Below are positions 53,625-63,116 of a stretch of 64,000 nucleotides of DNA, piece after piece. Source of the stretch: Pontivivens nitratireducens (lineage in GTDB: Bacteria; Pseudomonadota; Alphaproteobacteria; Rhodobacterales; Rhodobacteraceae). Every line of letters begins with the position of its first letter. Positions within the stretch are counted from its first letter, which is position 1. The stretch covers positions 1-64,000 of the forward strand of contig NZ_JACJUQ010000014.1 of the NCBI RefSeq assembly GCF_014235845.1, written 5' to 3'. Both the position numbers and the translations under genes were made by a program. Below the pieces are notes generated by a model. The model was given only the letters and a program-made list of their open reading frames with translations, had not been told where the DNA came from and ran no database searches.

Positions 53625-54893
53625 ATGAAAGATAATCTCGACACCCCCGACGATCTGCCTTGCGATGTGTCTGGCGTTCGGCCCGGCGATCTGCGCCCCA
53701 TCGGATATTTCGTGCATCATCAGGGGCGCGGCCACGCGGTGCGCGCCGCCGCCATCGTCAACGCGCTGCCCCCCGCGCGCCCGGTGACGCTGTTTTGCGC
53801 GCGGGACGATATCTTTCCCGAGCTGAGGGGGAATGTCCGGATCCAGCGCATCCCCTCACTGTTTGAGCGGCGGGGCGATGAGGTGCCCTCCGCCGACAGC
53901 ATCGCGCCGCCCGAAACGATGCACTGCGCCCCCCTGGGCTGGCCCGCGATACGGCAGGCGATGGCCACGATCACCGGCTGGTTCCACAGCGCCGATCCCG
54001 CCCTGATGATCGTCGATGTCAGCGCCGAGGTGGCGCAACTGGCGCGGCTTTGTTCCGTGCCGGGGGTGGTCGTGGTGCAGCATGGCGATCGCGGCGATCC
54101 CGGCCATCGCGCCGCCTATGCCGGGGCGAGCGGGTTGTTGTGCCCGTTCCACGCCGATCTGGCGCAACCGGACTGGCCGCAGGCGATGCGGGCCAGGATG
54201 GGGAACTTCGGCGGTCTGGGCGTGGATACCGGTCTGCCGGACCGCGCCACGGCCCGCGCGCGGATCGGTGTGGACACGCAGCGCCCGGTCGCGCTGGTCA
54301 TTTCGGGTGGCGGGGGCAACGGCATCTCGCAGGCGCCGCTGGGGGTCGCGGCGCGCAGCGTGCCGGATTACGACTGGATCACCATTGGCGAGGTGCAGCG
54401 CGACTGGCACGCGACGGAGCCTGCGAACCTGTCGCATCGCGGCTGGGTGGACAACGCGCCCGATTATATCGCCGCCGCCGATCTGGTGGTCGCTTCGACC
54501 GGGAACACGACCTGCGGGCAGGTTCTGGCGGCGGGCAAGCCGTGGATCGCGGTGCCGGAATGGCGCTATTTCGATGAGCAGGTGGAAAAGGCGAAGGCCA
54601 TCGCCCGCGCCGGAGCGTGCACGCATCTGCCGCATCTGCCCTCCAGCGCGCATCGCTGGGTCGAGGCGGTCGAGAGCGCGCAGCGTGACCACCGCCCGGA
54701 CCTGCAACGCGCCCTGATCGACGCGAGCCCGGCGCAGGACGCGGCCCGCTGGATCGAGGCGTTGATCGCCCGCATCTGGGCGGACAGGGGCGCAGACCTG
54801 CTCGGCGCCGCACCCGATCCTACACCGCCCGAAACAACCCCGACCGACCCCATCCAGCCCGAAATTGCGTCACAGGAGCCGACACATGCCTGA
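53625..54893 (+). CDS. MurG/UGT-like glycosyltransferase (GT-B fold)
   Basis: A 422-residue protein with a glycine-rich N-terminal entry (YFVHHQGRGHAVRAAAIV) and a C-terminal donor-binding half with VALVISGGGGNGISQ and LVVASTGNTTCGQVLAAGKP, as in MurG and UDP-glycosyltransferases. No signal or membrane helix; cytoplasmic or peripheral. It starts three bases after the fusion gene and overlaps the next gene by eight bases. The C-terminal 40 residues are Pro/Thr-rich and probably disordered. Sugar unknown. Confidence 0.82.
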   Translation: MKDNLDTPDDLPCDVSGVRPGDLRPIGYFVHHQGRGHAVRAAAIVNALPPARPVTLFCARDDIFPELRGNVRIQRIPSLFERRGDEVPSADSIAPPETMHCAPLGWPAIRQAMATITGWFHSADPALMIVDVSAEVAQLARLCSVPGVVVVQHGDRGDPGHRAAYAGASGLLCPFHADLAQPDWPQAMRARMGNFGGLGVDTGLPDRATARARIGVDTQRPVALVISGGGGNGISQAPLGVAARSVPDYDWITIGEVQRDWHATEPANLSHRGWVDNAPDYIAAADLVVASTGNTTCGQVLAAGKPWIAVPEWRYFDEQVEKAKAIARAGACTHLPHLPSSAHRWVEAVESAQRDHRPDLQRALIDASPAQDAARWIEALIARIWADRGADLLGAAPDPTPPETTPTDPIQPEIASQEPTHA

Positions 54894-55824
54894 TATTTCC
54901 GTCCTCACGATCTGCGCCGGGCGTCTGTCGCATCTGGAAAACCTGATCCGCGGGCTTTGCACGCAGACCAGCCTGCCCGGTGAGCTGGTCATCGGGGTGA
55001 TGCAGGATGCAATCTATGACGACCTGCCCCAGACTCCGTTTCCCGTGCGTCAGATCGTGGTTCCCCGCGAAACCGAGGCGCTGCCGCTGGCGCGGGCGCG
55101 CAATGTCGTGGGCAATGCCGCGCGGGGCGAGGTGCTGATCTTTCTCGACGTGGATTGCATCCCGCATTCCGAATTCGTCGCGGATTACGCACGGCATGTC
55201 CACCCCGGCGCGGGGCTGTTCATGGGTGAGGTGCAATATCTGCCCGCCGGGGCGACTGATGGCGGGCTGGACGACGCGCGGTTCGACCGCCTCTCCGTCC
55301 GTCATTCGGAGCGTCGCGGCCCGCCGCTGGAGGGGATCGACCCCTGCCGGGATTATCGCTGTTTCTGGTCGCTGAACTTCGCCATGCACCGCGATGACTG
55401 GCAGCGGGCAGGGGGCTTTGACGAACGCTTTACCGGCTATGGCGGTGAGGATACGGATTTCGGGCGCAGCGTGGCCGAAAGGAACATCCCCCTCTGGTGG
55501 CAGCGTGGCGCGCGGGTCTATCATCAATATCACGCGCATTGCATGCCGCCGATCCACCACCTCGCCTCGATCCTGCACAACACGCAGGTTTTCGCGGACA
55601 AGTGGGGCCACCGCACGATGGAGCACTGGTTGCGGGCCTTTCGCCTGATGGGGCTGATCCGCGAGGGTGCCGACGGGCTGGAGGTCGCCCGCGCCCCGGA
55701 TGAGGACGACTTCGCCCTGTGCCGTCAGCAGCAGCATCAGCCCTTTGCCAGCTCGGACAAGGTGTTGAAGGAACTGGAACGCCGTGCCGCAGAAGGCGAC
55801 GCCGCCACCATCGCGGCGCAATAG
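54886..55824 (+). CDS. Family 2 glycosyltransferase (GT-A fold)
   Basis: A 312-residue GT2-type enzyme. ISVLTICAGRLSHLENLIRG opens the domain; LIFLDVDCIP holds the DxD metal site; FAMHRDDWQRAGGFDERFTG followed by YGGEDTDFGRS is the acceptor/catalytic ED motif, typical of the galactosyltransferase-like C-terminal subdomain. Start at 54886 (MPDISVL), inside the end of the preceding gene; the longer frame lacks family sequence. Part of the same operon. Confidence 0.88.
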   Translation: MPDISVLTICAGRLSHLENLIRGLCTQTSLPGELVIGVMQDAIYDDLPQTPFPVRQIVVPRETEALPLARARNVVGNAARGEVLIFLDVDCIPHSEFVADYARHVHPGAGLFMGEVQYLPAGATDGGLDDARFDRLSVRHSERRGPPLEGIDPCRDYRCFWSLNFAMHRDDWQRAGGFDERFTGYGGEDTDFGRSVAERNIPLWWQRGARVYHQYHAHCMPPIHHLASILHNTQVFADKWGHRTMEHWLRAFRLMGLIREGADGLEVARAPDEDDFALCRQQQHQPFASSDKVLKELERRAAEGDAATIAAQ

Positions 55825-55825
55825 G

Positions 55826-56995
55826 ATGGACCGGCCCCTTAGAATTGCCCTGATCGCCCATGTCCGCCACCCCATCGCGCAGCCGTTCAAGGGCGGGATG
55901 GAGGCGCATGCCTTTCAATTGTGCCACTGGCTGACCCAGGCCGGGCATGAGGTGACGCTGTTCGCCTCGGGCGATAGCGATGCGCCCGGCGCGCTGGTTC
56001 CGCTGATGCAGGAGCATTACGACAGGCACTATCCCTGGCACCGGTTCCATGGAACGGAGGTTTTGACGAACCTGCTCGACACGGCCTTTGCCGGCGCCTT
56101 GCCCCGGCTGGCGGATTTCGACGTGGTGCACAATAACAGCCTGCACCGCTATCCGCCGCGCCTGTCCCGGCGCGACCGCATCCCGATGGTTACCTCCCTG
56201 CACATTCCGCCCTTTCAGGCCTTGCGCCAATCCGTGAATGACAGCGCCGCGCCGTGGTGCCGCTTTACCGTCTGTTCGGAGCGGCAAAGGGATGTCTGGT
56301 GGCCCGCCGGTGCGCCGTCCAGCGCGCATGTGCTGTATAACGGCATCGACACGGACAGCTTTACCTTTCAGCCGCGGGGCAATGGGCGGGCGCTGTGGGC
56401 CGGGCGGATCACGCCGAACAAGGGCACGCATCTGGCCGTCGCGGCGGCGGCGCGGGCGGGGATCGGCCTGTCGATCCATGGCACGATCGAACATGCGGAT
56501 TATTTCGAGAACGAGGTGCGCCCGCATCTGACCGAAGATATCCGGTATGAGGGGCATTCCGACATGCAGCACCTCGCGCGGGAGATGGCGCAAGCCTCCG
56601 TCCTGCTGTTCACACCGCTGTGGGAGGAGCCGTTCGGGCTGGTCGCGGCGGAGGCGATGGCCTGCGGCGTGCCGGTCGCGGCGCTGGCGAATGGTGCGAC
56701 GGCGGAGGTGATCGGCCGGGGCGGCGTCGTGGCGGCAGCAGAGACGGGCGAGGCAGATACGGCGGAGGCTTTGGCCACCGCGATCCGGCAGGCGCTGACG
56801 CTGGACCGCCGCGCGGTGCACGACTGGGCGACCTCACGCTATGGCAAGCGGCGCATGGTGGAAAATTGCGTGGCCCTGTACCGCACCGCGATGGCGCAGC
56901 GCGACGCCCCGGCGGGGGAGGTGGCGTTCGGCCAGGGCGACCTGCCGGGCGACCTGCCGGGCGGCGGCGTCGATCTGGGGCGCAGCGCGGCGTGA
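55826..56995 (+). CDS. Family 4 glycosyltransferase (GT-B fold)
   Basis: A 389-residue GT4 enzyme: GGMEAHAFQLCHWLTQAGHE near the N-terminus, VLYNGIDTDSF, a donor region ALWAGRITPNKGTH and FTPLWEEPFGLVAAEAMACG with the EPFGL glutamate motif. The C-terminal 25 residues are Gly/Asp-rich. It begins one base after the GT2 stop and ends the glycosyltransferase operon, convergent with the homogentisate operon 42 bases away. Acceptor unknown. Confidence 0.9.
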   Translation: MDRPLRIALIAHVRHPIAQPFKGGMEAHAFQLCHWLTQAGHEVTLFASGDSDAPGALVPLMQEHYDRHYPWHRFHGTEVLTNLLDTAFAGALPRLADFDVVHNNSLHRYPPRLSRRDRIPMVTSLHIPPFQALRQSVNDSAAPWCRFTVCSERQRDVWWPAGAPSSAHVLYNGIDTDSFTFQPRGNGRALWAGRITPNKGTHLAVAAAARAGIGLSIHGTIEHADYFENEVRPHLTEDIRYEGHSDMQHLAREMAQASVLLFTPLWEEPFGLVAAEAMACGVPVAALANGATAEVIGRGGVVAAAETGEADTAEALATAIRQALTLDRRAVHDWATSRYGKRRMVENCVALYRTAMAQRDAPAGEVAFGQGDLPGDLPGGGVDLGRSAA

Positions 56996-57037
56996 TTGCC
57001 GACCGGATCGTGCCAGATTCTGCTGGGCGACGGGGGC

Positions 57038-57226
57038 CTAACCGGCGGCCTTCAGCGCCTGTTGCAGGATGGCGCGATCGCCCACATGGTTGGCCAGAAC
57101 GAGGATCAGCCGCGCGTTGAACGCATCGCTTTCCGGCTTGCTCAACCCCGCATGCGCGGCGAGCAGTTCATCGTAAAACCCGTCCGGGTCGGGGATGTTT
57201 GGGGTCAGATTGAGTTCCTCGGTCAT
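57038..57226 (-). CDS. DUF2783 small protein, possible hydroxylase coupling protein
   Basis: A 62-residue protein (MTEELNLTPNIPDPDGFYDE start, then LLAAHAGLSKPESDAFNARL and ANHVGDRAILQQAL), matching DUF2783. It overlaps the flavoprotein hydroxylase by ATGA and AGGACGAGGG precedes its start, so both are made together. In Pseudomonas putida U, 3-hydroxyphenylacetate 6-hydroxylase needs a small coupling protein (MhaB) encoded next to the flavoprotein MhaA; this pair has the same layout, hence the suggestion. Last gene of the homogentisate operon. Confidence 0.75.
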   Translation of the reverse strand: MTEELNLTPNIPDPDGFYDELLAAHAGLSKPESDAFNARLILVLANHVGDRAILQQALKAAG

Positions 57227-58848
57227 ATCCCTCGTCCTGTTGCATTTCGCATGGCGGTTTCGATCTCTGCTGTACTGGCTGTCGCCCACCGCGCAACGAT
57301 GTGCTGATCGGGGCGGATCAGATAGATGCCTTGGGGTTGATCCCCCAGATAGCGCGCGGCAATGGCGCCGGTCGGATCGTCGCGCGATGTCTCCAACGTG
57401 ATTGTGCGAAGGGCAATACCGTCGGTATCCGCCATGTCCGGCGGCGTGGTGTTGAGAGCCAGAAGCGTGAAATCGCCCCCAAGGCGGTTGAGCAGAAAGC
57501 CCTCCGCCATGGGGGCATCGGCGCAGGTCGCACCCACCCGGCTGCGCGCGGGTCCGTCCAGTTCATCCGGCCCGTTCAGCGACAGCCCGTCATAGACACA
57601 AGGTGTCGAAAGACGGCCGGAATTGACCAGGGGCCGCGCGAAGGCGTGCTGCTGCGCCAGTTTCAGGACCGCGTTGCGAAAGGTCTTGCTGATCTCGGTC
57701 TTGGGGGTCAGGAAATCGGTCGCGCGCACGGAATTGAGTATGTTTTCATCCGCCGCGCGCACGCGTTCCTCGGAATAGGTGTCGAGCAGGCTGTCAGGGG
57801 CCAGGCCCTTGACGACCAGGTCCAGCTTCCACGCCAGATTGTCCGCATCCTGAACGCCGGAATTCGCGCCGCGCGCCCCGAAGGGCGAGACCTGGTGCGC
57901 GCTGTCGCCGGCGAACAGAACGCGGCCATGGCGGAATTTTTCCATGCGGCGGCACTGGAACGTGTAGATCGAGGTCCAGTCCAGCTCATATTCCGCGCCT
58001 TCGCCCAGCATCGCATCTATGCGGGCGCGGATCTTGTCGGGTTGAAGTTCGGTGGCGCGGTCGATGTCCCAGCCCAGCTGGAAATCAATGCGCCAGATAT
58101 CGTCCGGTTGCTTGTGCAGCAGGGCGGAGGCACCGCTGTCCTTGAAGGGCGGTTCAAACCAGAACCAACGTTCCGTGGGGAAGTCGGCTTTCATCTTGAC
58201 ATCCGCGATCAGGAAATTGTCCTCGAACACGCGCCCGTCAAAGCTGAGGCCCAGACCCTCACGCGTGGTGGAGCGGGCACCGTCGCAGGCGATCAGCCAT
58301 TCGGCCTCAACCTGATAGGGCCCGTCCGGCGTGTCCAGATCCAGCAGCACGTGATCGTCATGCCGGGTCAGCCCGACAAGCGCGTTCTGGCCGCGAATTT
58401 CGATTGGCGCGCCGTCGGCCTGCGCGGCGCGGATTTCGTTCACCAGGAATTTCTCGAAATAGGGCTGTTGCAGATTGATGAAGGCGGGCGCCTTGTGGCC
58501 ATCCTCGGGCTGAAGGTTGAACTCGAACACCCGCTCATCCCCGTGAAAGACCTTGCCGACGTTCCAGACGACGCCCTTGTCCAGCATGACCTTTCCCGCC
58601 CCGAGACGGTCACAGATTTCCAGCGTCCGCTTGGCAAAGCAGATGGCGCGGCTGCCCCGCCCGATGCCCTCATGATCGTCCAGCACCAGAACCGGCGTTC
58701 CCTTGCGCCCCAGATCGAGAGCGGCGGCCATGCCGACCGGGCCGCCCCCCACGATGACGACGGGATGGCGCACGGGCGCGGCCCCCATCGCGGGCACCTT
58801 CCGGTAAGGGTACATCTTGAACGCGATGTCGTAACGGACGTCTACCAT
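57223..58848 (-). CDS. FAD-dependent aromatic hydroxylase, candidate 3-hydroxyphenylacetate 6-hydroxylase
   Basis: A 541-residue flavoprotein monooxygenase of the MhpA/PheA class: FAD motif GGGPVG near 36-41, the DG motif ACDGARSTTREGLGL and GDSAHQVSPFGARGANSGVQ with the second FAD site. Length and partner gene fit MhaA of the 3-hydroxyphenylacetate pathway, whose product is homogentisate, the substrate of the hmgA product encoded upstream in this operon. A 3-(3-hydroxyphenyl)propionate or resorcinol hydroxylase remains possible from sequence alone. ATG at 58848 has GGAG upstream. It lies 11 bases after the MBL gene. Confidence 0.78.
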   Translation of the reverse strand: MVDVRYDIAFKMYPYRKVPAMGAAPVRHPVVIVGGGPVGMAAALDLGRKGTPVLVLDDHEGIGRGSRAICFAKRTLEICDRLGAGKVMLDKGVVWNVGKVFHGDERVFEFNLQPEDGHKAPAFINLQQPYFEKFLVNEIRAAQADGAPIEIRGQNALVGLTRHDDHVLLDLDTPDGPYQVEAEWLIACDGARSTTREGLGLSFDGRVFEDNFLIADVKMKADFPTERWFWFEPPFKDSGASALLHKQPDDIWRIDFQLGWDIDRATELQPDKIRARIDAMLGEGAEYELDWTSIYTFQCRRMEKFRHGRVLFAGDSAHQVSPFGARGANSGVQDADNLAWKLDLVVKGLAPDSLLDTYSEERVRAADENILNSVRATDFLTPKTEISKTFRNAVLKLAQQHAFARPLVNSGRLSTPCVYDGLSLNGPDELDGPARSRVGATCADAPMAEGFLLNRLGGDFTLLALNTTPPDMADTDGIALRTITLETSRDDPTGAIAARYLGDQPQGIYLIRPDQHIVARWATASTAEIETAMRNATGRGI

Positions 58849-58859
58849 CTGCCCGGCTC

Positions 58860-59810
58860 CTATCCCTGCAATTGCGCCCACATCTCCAGATCACGGGTGT
58901 CGGTCCAGATGCGGGGGTGCCAGATGCCGCGCGCCTCGTCATATGCGCGGCTGACATTGAACGGCAGGCAGTGCTCGTAAATCGCGTAATCCTGGAATTT
59001 CGGGTCGCATTCGGCGCGAACGGCGTCCCATGCGTCCTTGAGCGTGCCGCCCTTCATCGCGACGCGCTGCGCCGGTTTGTAGGTGCTGTCGAGGAAATCG
59101 CGGGTGCCCTCGATCGCGCTGTCGACCGCGTCCCTGCCCACCAGCGCCCCACCGCGACCCGGCGCGATCGCGTCAACCTCATAGGCCTTGATATTGTCGA
59201 GCGTCTGGCCCCAATTCGCGAAATAGCCGTCGCCGCAATAGCAGGCGGAATGGTCCTCGACGATGTCGCCGGTAAACATCACATTCTGATCCGGCACGTG
59301 AATGACGGCATCGCCCGCCGTATGCGCCCGGCCGAGATGTTTGATATCCACGCGGCGGTTGCCCAGATACACCGTCATGGTGTCGCTGAAGGTCGTCGTC
59401 GGATAGGTCAGGCCGGGGATGCTCTCATGCCCCTCGAACAGACGGGGGAAGCGCTGGAATTCGCTGTCCCAATCCTCCTGTCCGCGCTCCACCACCATGG
59501 CGCGGGCCGCGTCGGACATGATGATCTGATCGGCGCCATAGGCCGAGGCCCCCAACACACGCACGGCGTGATAGTGGGTCAGAACGACGTGGCTGATGGG
59601 CTTGTCCGTAACCTCACGCACCTTTTCGATGACCTTGTTGGCCAGACGCGGGGTTGCCTGCGCCTCGACGATCATCACGCTGTCATCGCCGATGATCACG
59701 CCGGAATTCGGGTCGCCCTCGGCGGTGAAGGCCCACAGGCCCTTGCCCACCTCGTCGAACGTGATTTTCTTTTCCGACATATCCCCTTGGGATGCGAATG
59801 CTTTTGCCAT
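58860..59810 (-). CDS. MBL-fold protein with a modified metal motif
   Basis: A 316-residue metallo-beta-lactamase-fold protein. The first metal motif reads THYHAVRVLGASAYG, so His79 and His81 are present, but the Asp and His expected at 83-84 (HxHxDH) are Val and Arg. The later GRAHTAGDAVIHVPDQ and FTGDIVEDH motifs are normal. It may bind one metal or have lost hydrolytic activity. GGACCGG precedes the ATG at 59810; MSEKKITF at 59780 is an alternative start. Located between fahA and the hydroxylase in the homogentisate operon, which suggests an accessory hydrolase. Confidence 0.82.
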   Translation of the reverse strand: MAKAFASQGDMSEKKITFDEVGKGLWAFTAEGDPNSGVIIGDDSVMIVEAQATPRLANKVIEKVREVTDKPISHVVLTHYHAVRVLGASAYGADQIIMSDAARAMVVERGQEDWDSEFQRFPRLFEGHESIPGLTYPTTTFSDTMTVYLGNRRVDIKHLGRAHTAGDAVIHVPDQNVMFTGDIVEDHSACYCGDGYFANWGQTLDNIKAYEVDAIAPGRGGALVGRDAVDSAIEGTRDFLDSTYKPAQRVAMKGGTLKDAWDAVRAECDPKFQDYAIYEHCLPFNVSRAYDEARGIWHPRIWTDTRDLEMWAQLQG

Positions 59811-59821
59811 TGTTCCGGTCC

Positions 59822-61084
59822 TTATGAGGGGAGTTTCACTGCGGGAAGGATCGTGCCCGTGCACGTTCCGAACCCGATCTGGTAACCGTCACCGACGGCC
59901 CTGCCGCGCAGGGTCAGCGTGTCACCGTCTTCGATGAATGTGCGGACCTCGCCGGTGTCGAGGGTGAAGGGTTCGCGACCCGCCCAGCAAAGCTCCATCA
60001 ACGATCCGTATTCGGACTTGTCAGGGCCTGAAATAGTGCCCGAGCCCAGCAGATCGCCGGTGTTCATGCCGCATCCGCCGCTGGCATGGTGGCACAGCTG
60101 CTCGGCCGCGGAATAATACATCCGGTTGTAATTGGTTCTGGACAGCGTCGTGGCCCTGTCCGCGCCGGCGGGCTGCATCGACACCTCAAGTTCGATATCG
60201 AACAGCCCGTCAATCGAGCTGTCGAGATATGGCAGCAGTGTCCGCTCACGCGCCGGGGTGGGCGCGCGGAACGGTTCCAGCGCGGCGGTGGTGACGATCC
60301 ACGGAGAGATCGAGGTGCCGAATGCCTTGCCCTGAAACGGGCCGAGGGGCTGATATTCCCAGCTTTGAATATCGCGCGCGGACCAGTCATTCAGCAGCAC
60401 ATAGCCAAAGATCATCGCGTCCGCCTGATCGACGGTGATGGGCGCGCCGAATGCGGAGGGGGTTCCGACGATTGCCCCCATTTCCAGTTCGATATCCAGC
60501 CGCTTGCACGGGCCGAAATCCGGCATCTCGGCATCCGGTGCCTTGGTTTGGCCGTTGGGGCGGCGAATGTCCGTGCCCGAAACGACGACAGACGACGCAC
60601 GCCCGTTGTACCCCACCGGGATGTGCAGCCAGTTGGCCGGCAAATCGGGGGAGCCGCGCAGCATCGCGCCCATGTTCTGCGCGTGCTGACGCCCGGCGTA
60701 GAAGTCGGTATATTCGGACACGCGCAACGGCATATGCAATGTCGCGTCCGCCTGCGGCACAAGGTAAGGCGCGATTGCGGCCCGGTGTTCGGACCCCTCG
60801 GCCAGCAGCTCGGTCAAACGGGCGCGCAGCCTTGCCCACAGATCGGGGCCCAGTTCCATCACGCCGTTCCAACAGGGCGCGTGGAATACGCCCCCCTCGG
60901 CCAGCGCGATCAGTCCGGCGGTTTCGAGGGCGGCCATATCGAGGATCATGTCGCCAATCGCCACGCCGCAGCGCGGCTCGGTGCCCTCGGTGGAAAACAC
61001 GCCATAGGGCAGGTTGTTCAGGGGAAATGGGGTTTCGGCGGAATTCGCGCCGGTCACCCAGCTTCTCATCAATGTCATGGTCAT
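59822..61084 (-). CDS. fahA: Fumarylacetoacetase
   Basis: A 420-residue enzyme that splits fumarylacetoacetate into fumarate and acetoacetate, the last step of tyrosine/homogentisate breakdown. Signature segments are SEYTDFYAGRQHAQNMGAML (active-site Asp and His), LDIELEMGAIVG, FGYVLLNDWSARDIQSWEYQ and GSGTISGP. Normal family length. It overlaps maiA by ATGA, which fixes the start; longer frames are shadows of maiA. Confidence 0.96.
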   Translation of the reverse strand: MTMTLMRSWVTGANSAETPFPLNNLPYGVFSTEGTEPRCGVAIGDMILDMAALETAGLIALAEGGVFHAPCWNGVMELGPDLWARLRARLTELLAEGSEHRAAIAPYLVPQADATLHMPLRVSEYTDFYAGRQHAQNMGAMLRGSPDLPANWLHIPVGYNGRASSVVVSGTDIRRPNGQTKAPDAEMPDFGPCKRLDIELEMGAIVGTPSAFGAPITVDQADAMIFGYVLLNDWSARDIQSWEYQPLGPFQGKAFGTSISPWIVTTAALEPFRAPTPARERTLLPYLDSSIDGLFDIELEVSMQPAGADRATTLSRTNYNRMYYSAAEQLCHHASGGCGMNTGDLLGSGTISGPDKSEYGSLMELCWAGREPFTLDTGEVRTFIEDGDTLTLRGRAVGDGYQIGFGTCTGTILPAVKLPS

Positions 61085-61719
61085 ACTCTTGCGCCTGAGT
61101 GATTGTCTGGTTGATTGTCGGGATGCGCATCGGCGATGGCGGGAATGCGCAGGCAATGCTGTTCCATGCGCGCGATTTTCGGGAACGCGCGCAGATCGAC
61201 ACCCCAGCGGTGGGCGTTGTAGGCCTGCGTGGTGATGCAGATCCCGGCAATGTCGGGGGTTTCGGGGGGCGCGCCGTCGGGCAGCATCGCCTCAATCGCG
61301 GTGAAGCCTTCGATTATCCAATGGCGCATCCAGTCGGTTGCCTGATCCGGCGTCGCGCCGAACCGCGATTTCAGCTGTCCGATGATCCGCAGGTTGTTCA
61401 CCGGATGAATGTCCAGCGCGACGGCATGTGCAATCGCCATGACCCGCGCCCGCGCCATGGGTTCGCGGGGGATCAATTGCGGCTGGGGCCAGGTGGCGTC
61501 GATATATTCGATGATCGCCAGCGATTGCGTCAGCACCGCGCCATCGTCGAGCACCAGCGTCGGCACGCCCTTGCCGGCATTCAGCGCGGCATATTCCGGC
61601 GCGTTCTGATCGCCGGCGACCAGATCGACCGGGATCGTCTCATATGCCAGCCGCTTGAGGTTCAGCGCCGCGCGCACGCGGTAGGATGTGGTGGATCGCC
61701 AGTAGGAATAGAGCTTCAT
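61081..61719 (-). CDS. maiA: Maleylacetoacetate isomerase
   Basis: A 212-residue zeta-class glutathione transferase that isomerises maleylacetoacetate to fumarylacetoacetate. [19 protein letters not shown] contains the zeta active-site region (Ser-Thr-Thr near the start), and [20 protein letters not shown] and HPVNNLRI are family motifs. The C-terminal domain is helical. It overlaps hmgA (upstream) and fahA (downstream) by ATGA at both ends, so the three are translated in sequence. Confidence 0.95.
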   Translation of the reverse strand: MKLYSYWRSTTSYRVRAALNLKRLAYETIPVDLVAGDQNAPEYAALNAGKGVPTLVLDDGAVLTQSLAIIEYIDATWPQPQLIPREPMARARVMAIAHAVALDIHPVNNLRIIGQLKSRFGATPDQATDWMRHWIIEGFTAIEAMLPDGAPPETPDIAGICITTQAYNAHRWGVDLRAFPKIARMEQHCLRIPAIADAHPDNQPDNHSGARV

Positions 61720-63074
61720 TTCCTGCCCGGCGTCCCGTCGAACTTCTTTTCCAGCGAGGTCCAGCAGTCGATGTAATCCTCCTGCAACGGCGCCTCCTTA
61801 GCCGCGAAGACGGTCAGGTGCTGGGGAAAGCGGGTCTCGAACATGAAGGACATCGTATCGGTCAGCTTTTCCGGCTTCAGCTCGGCATTCGAGGCCTTCT
61901 CGAACGCCTCCATATCGGGGCCGTGCGGAATCATCATGTTGTGCAGGCTGACCGAACCGGGGGCGAAGCCATTGGGCTTTGCATCATATTTGCCGTAGAT
62001 ATTGCCCATCATCTCGGACATGACGTTCTTGTGATACCAGGGCGGGCGGAACGTATCCTCCTGCGTCATCCAGCGTTCGCGAAACAGCACGAAATCAATA
62101 TTGGCCGTGCCCGGCACGCCCGACGGGGCGGTAAGAACGGTAAAGATCGACGGGTCGGGATGGTCGAACAGGACCGCCCCGATCGGGCAGTAATTGCGCA
62201 GATCATATTTGACCGGCGCGTAATTGCCGTGCCATGCGACGACGTCCAGCGGGCTGTGGCCGATCTGGGTCTGATGGAACTGGCCACACCATTTTATCGT
62301 CAGGGTGCTGGGCACCTCACGGTCTTCGAAGGCGGCGACCGGGGTCTTGAAATCCCGCCTGTTGGCCATGCAGTTGGCCCCGATCGGGCCACGGCCGGGC
62401 AGCTCGAACTTCTGCCCGTAATTTTCGCACACGAACCCGCGGGCGGGGCCCTCGATCACTTCGACGCGGTAAACCAGACCACGGGGCAGCAGGGCGATCT
62501 CCTTTGGTTCCAGGTCGATGATGCCCAGCTCCGTGCAGAAGCGAAGGCGGCCCTCCTGCGGCACGACCAGCAGTTCGGAATCGGCGGAATAGAAATACTC
62601 GTCCTTCATGCTCTCGGTCACGAGGTAGACATGCGAGGCCATGCCGACCTGCGTGTTCACGTCACCGGCGGTGGTCATCGTGTGCATTCCGGTCAGCCAG
62701 GTCATCGGCGTTTGCGCATGGGGAAGCGGATCCCAGCGATATTGGCCAAGGCTGGTCACATCGTCGATGACATGCGGCGCGGATTTCCAGTGCGTCGGCT
62801 GAAGCCGCGTGTAGCGGCCCGAATGTTTGACCGAGGGGCGAATCCGGTAGCACCATGTGCGTTCATTCTGATGGCTGGGCGCGGTGAAGGCGGTGCCCGA
62901 CAATTGTTCGCCATACAGGCCGTAATTGCATTTCTGGGGGCTGTTCATCCCCTGCGGCAATGCGCCGGGCAGGGCCTCCGTCTCAAAGTCGTTCCCGAAC
63001 CCCGGCATGTAGCCTTCGGTCGTTCCCACAGGTGTCCGCGCGATGTTCATCGAAGGTGAAGAGTGCTTGTTCAT
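61716..63074 (-). CDS. hmgA: Homogentisate 1,2-dioxygenase
   Basis: A 452-residue non-heme iron dioxygenase that opens the homogentisate ring. [20 protein letters not shown] at the N-terminus, [14 protein letters not shown] (iron-binding His and Glu) and [11 protein letters not shown] (third His region) are diagnostic. AAGGGG precedes the ATG. First gene of a six-gene minus-strand operon (hmgA, maiA, fahA, MBL protein, hydroxylase, DUF2783 protein), divergent from a MarR regulator with operator-like repeats between. Confidence 0.97.
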   Translation of the reverse strand: MNKHSSPSMNIARTPVGTTEGYMPGFGNDFETEALPGALPQGMNSPQKCNYGLYGEQLSGTAFTAPSHQNERTWCYRIRPSVKHSGRYTRLQPTHWKSAPHVIDDVTSLGQYRWDPLPHAQTPMTWLTGMHTMTTAGDVNTQVGMASHVYLVTESMKDEYFYSADSELLVVPQEGRLRFCTELGIIDLEPKEIALLPRGLVYRVEVIEGPARGFVCENYGQKFELPGRGPIGANCMANRRDFKTPVAAFEDREVPSTLTIKWCGQFHQTQIGHSPLDVVAWHGNYAPVKYDLRNYCPIGAVLFDHPDPSIFTVLTAPSGVPGTANIDFVLFRERWMTQEDTFRPPWYHKNVMSEMMGNIYGKYDAKPNGFAPGSVSLHNMMIPHGPDMEAFEKASNAELKPEKLTDTMSFMFETRFPQHLTVFAAKEAPLQEDYIDCWTSLEKKFDGTPGRK

Positions 63075-63086
63075 GAAGGACCCCTT

Positions 63087-63110
63087 TGGTGGCTCGAATG
63101 GTGGCTCGAA
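63087..63110. repeat. 12-base tandem repeat in the hmgA leader
   Basis: TGGTGGCTCGAA occurs twice in tandem, 12 bases upstream of hmgA coding sequence. Likely within the transcript leader; function unknown. Confidence 0.6.
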
Positions 63111-63116
63111 CGAATC

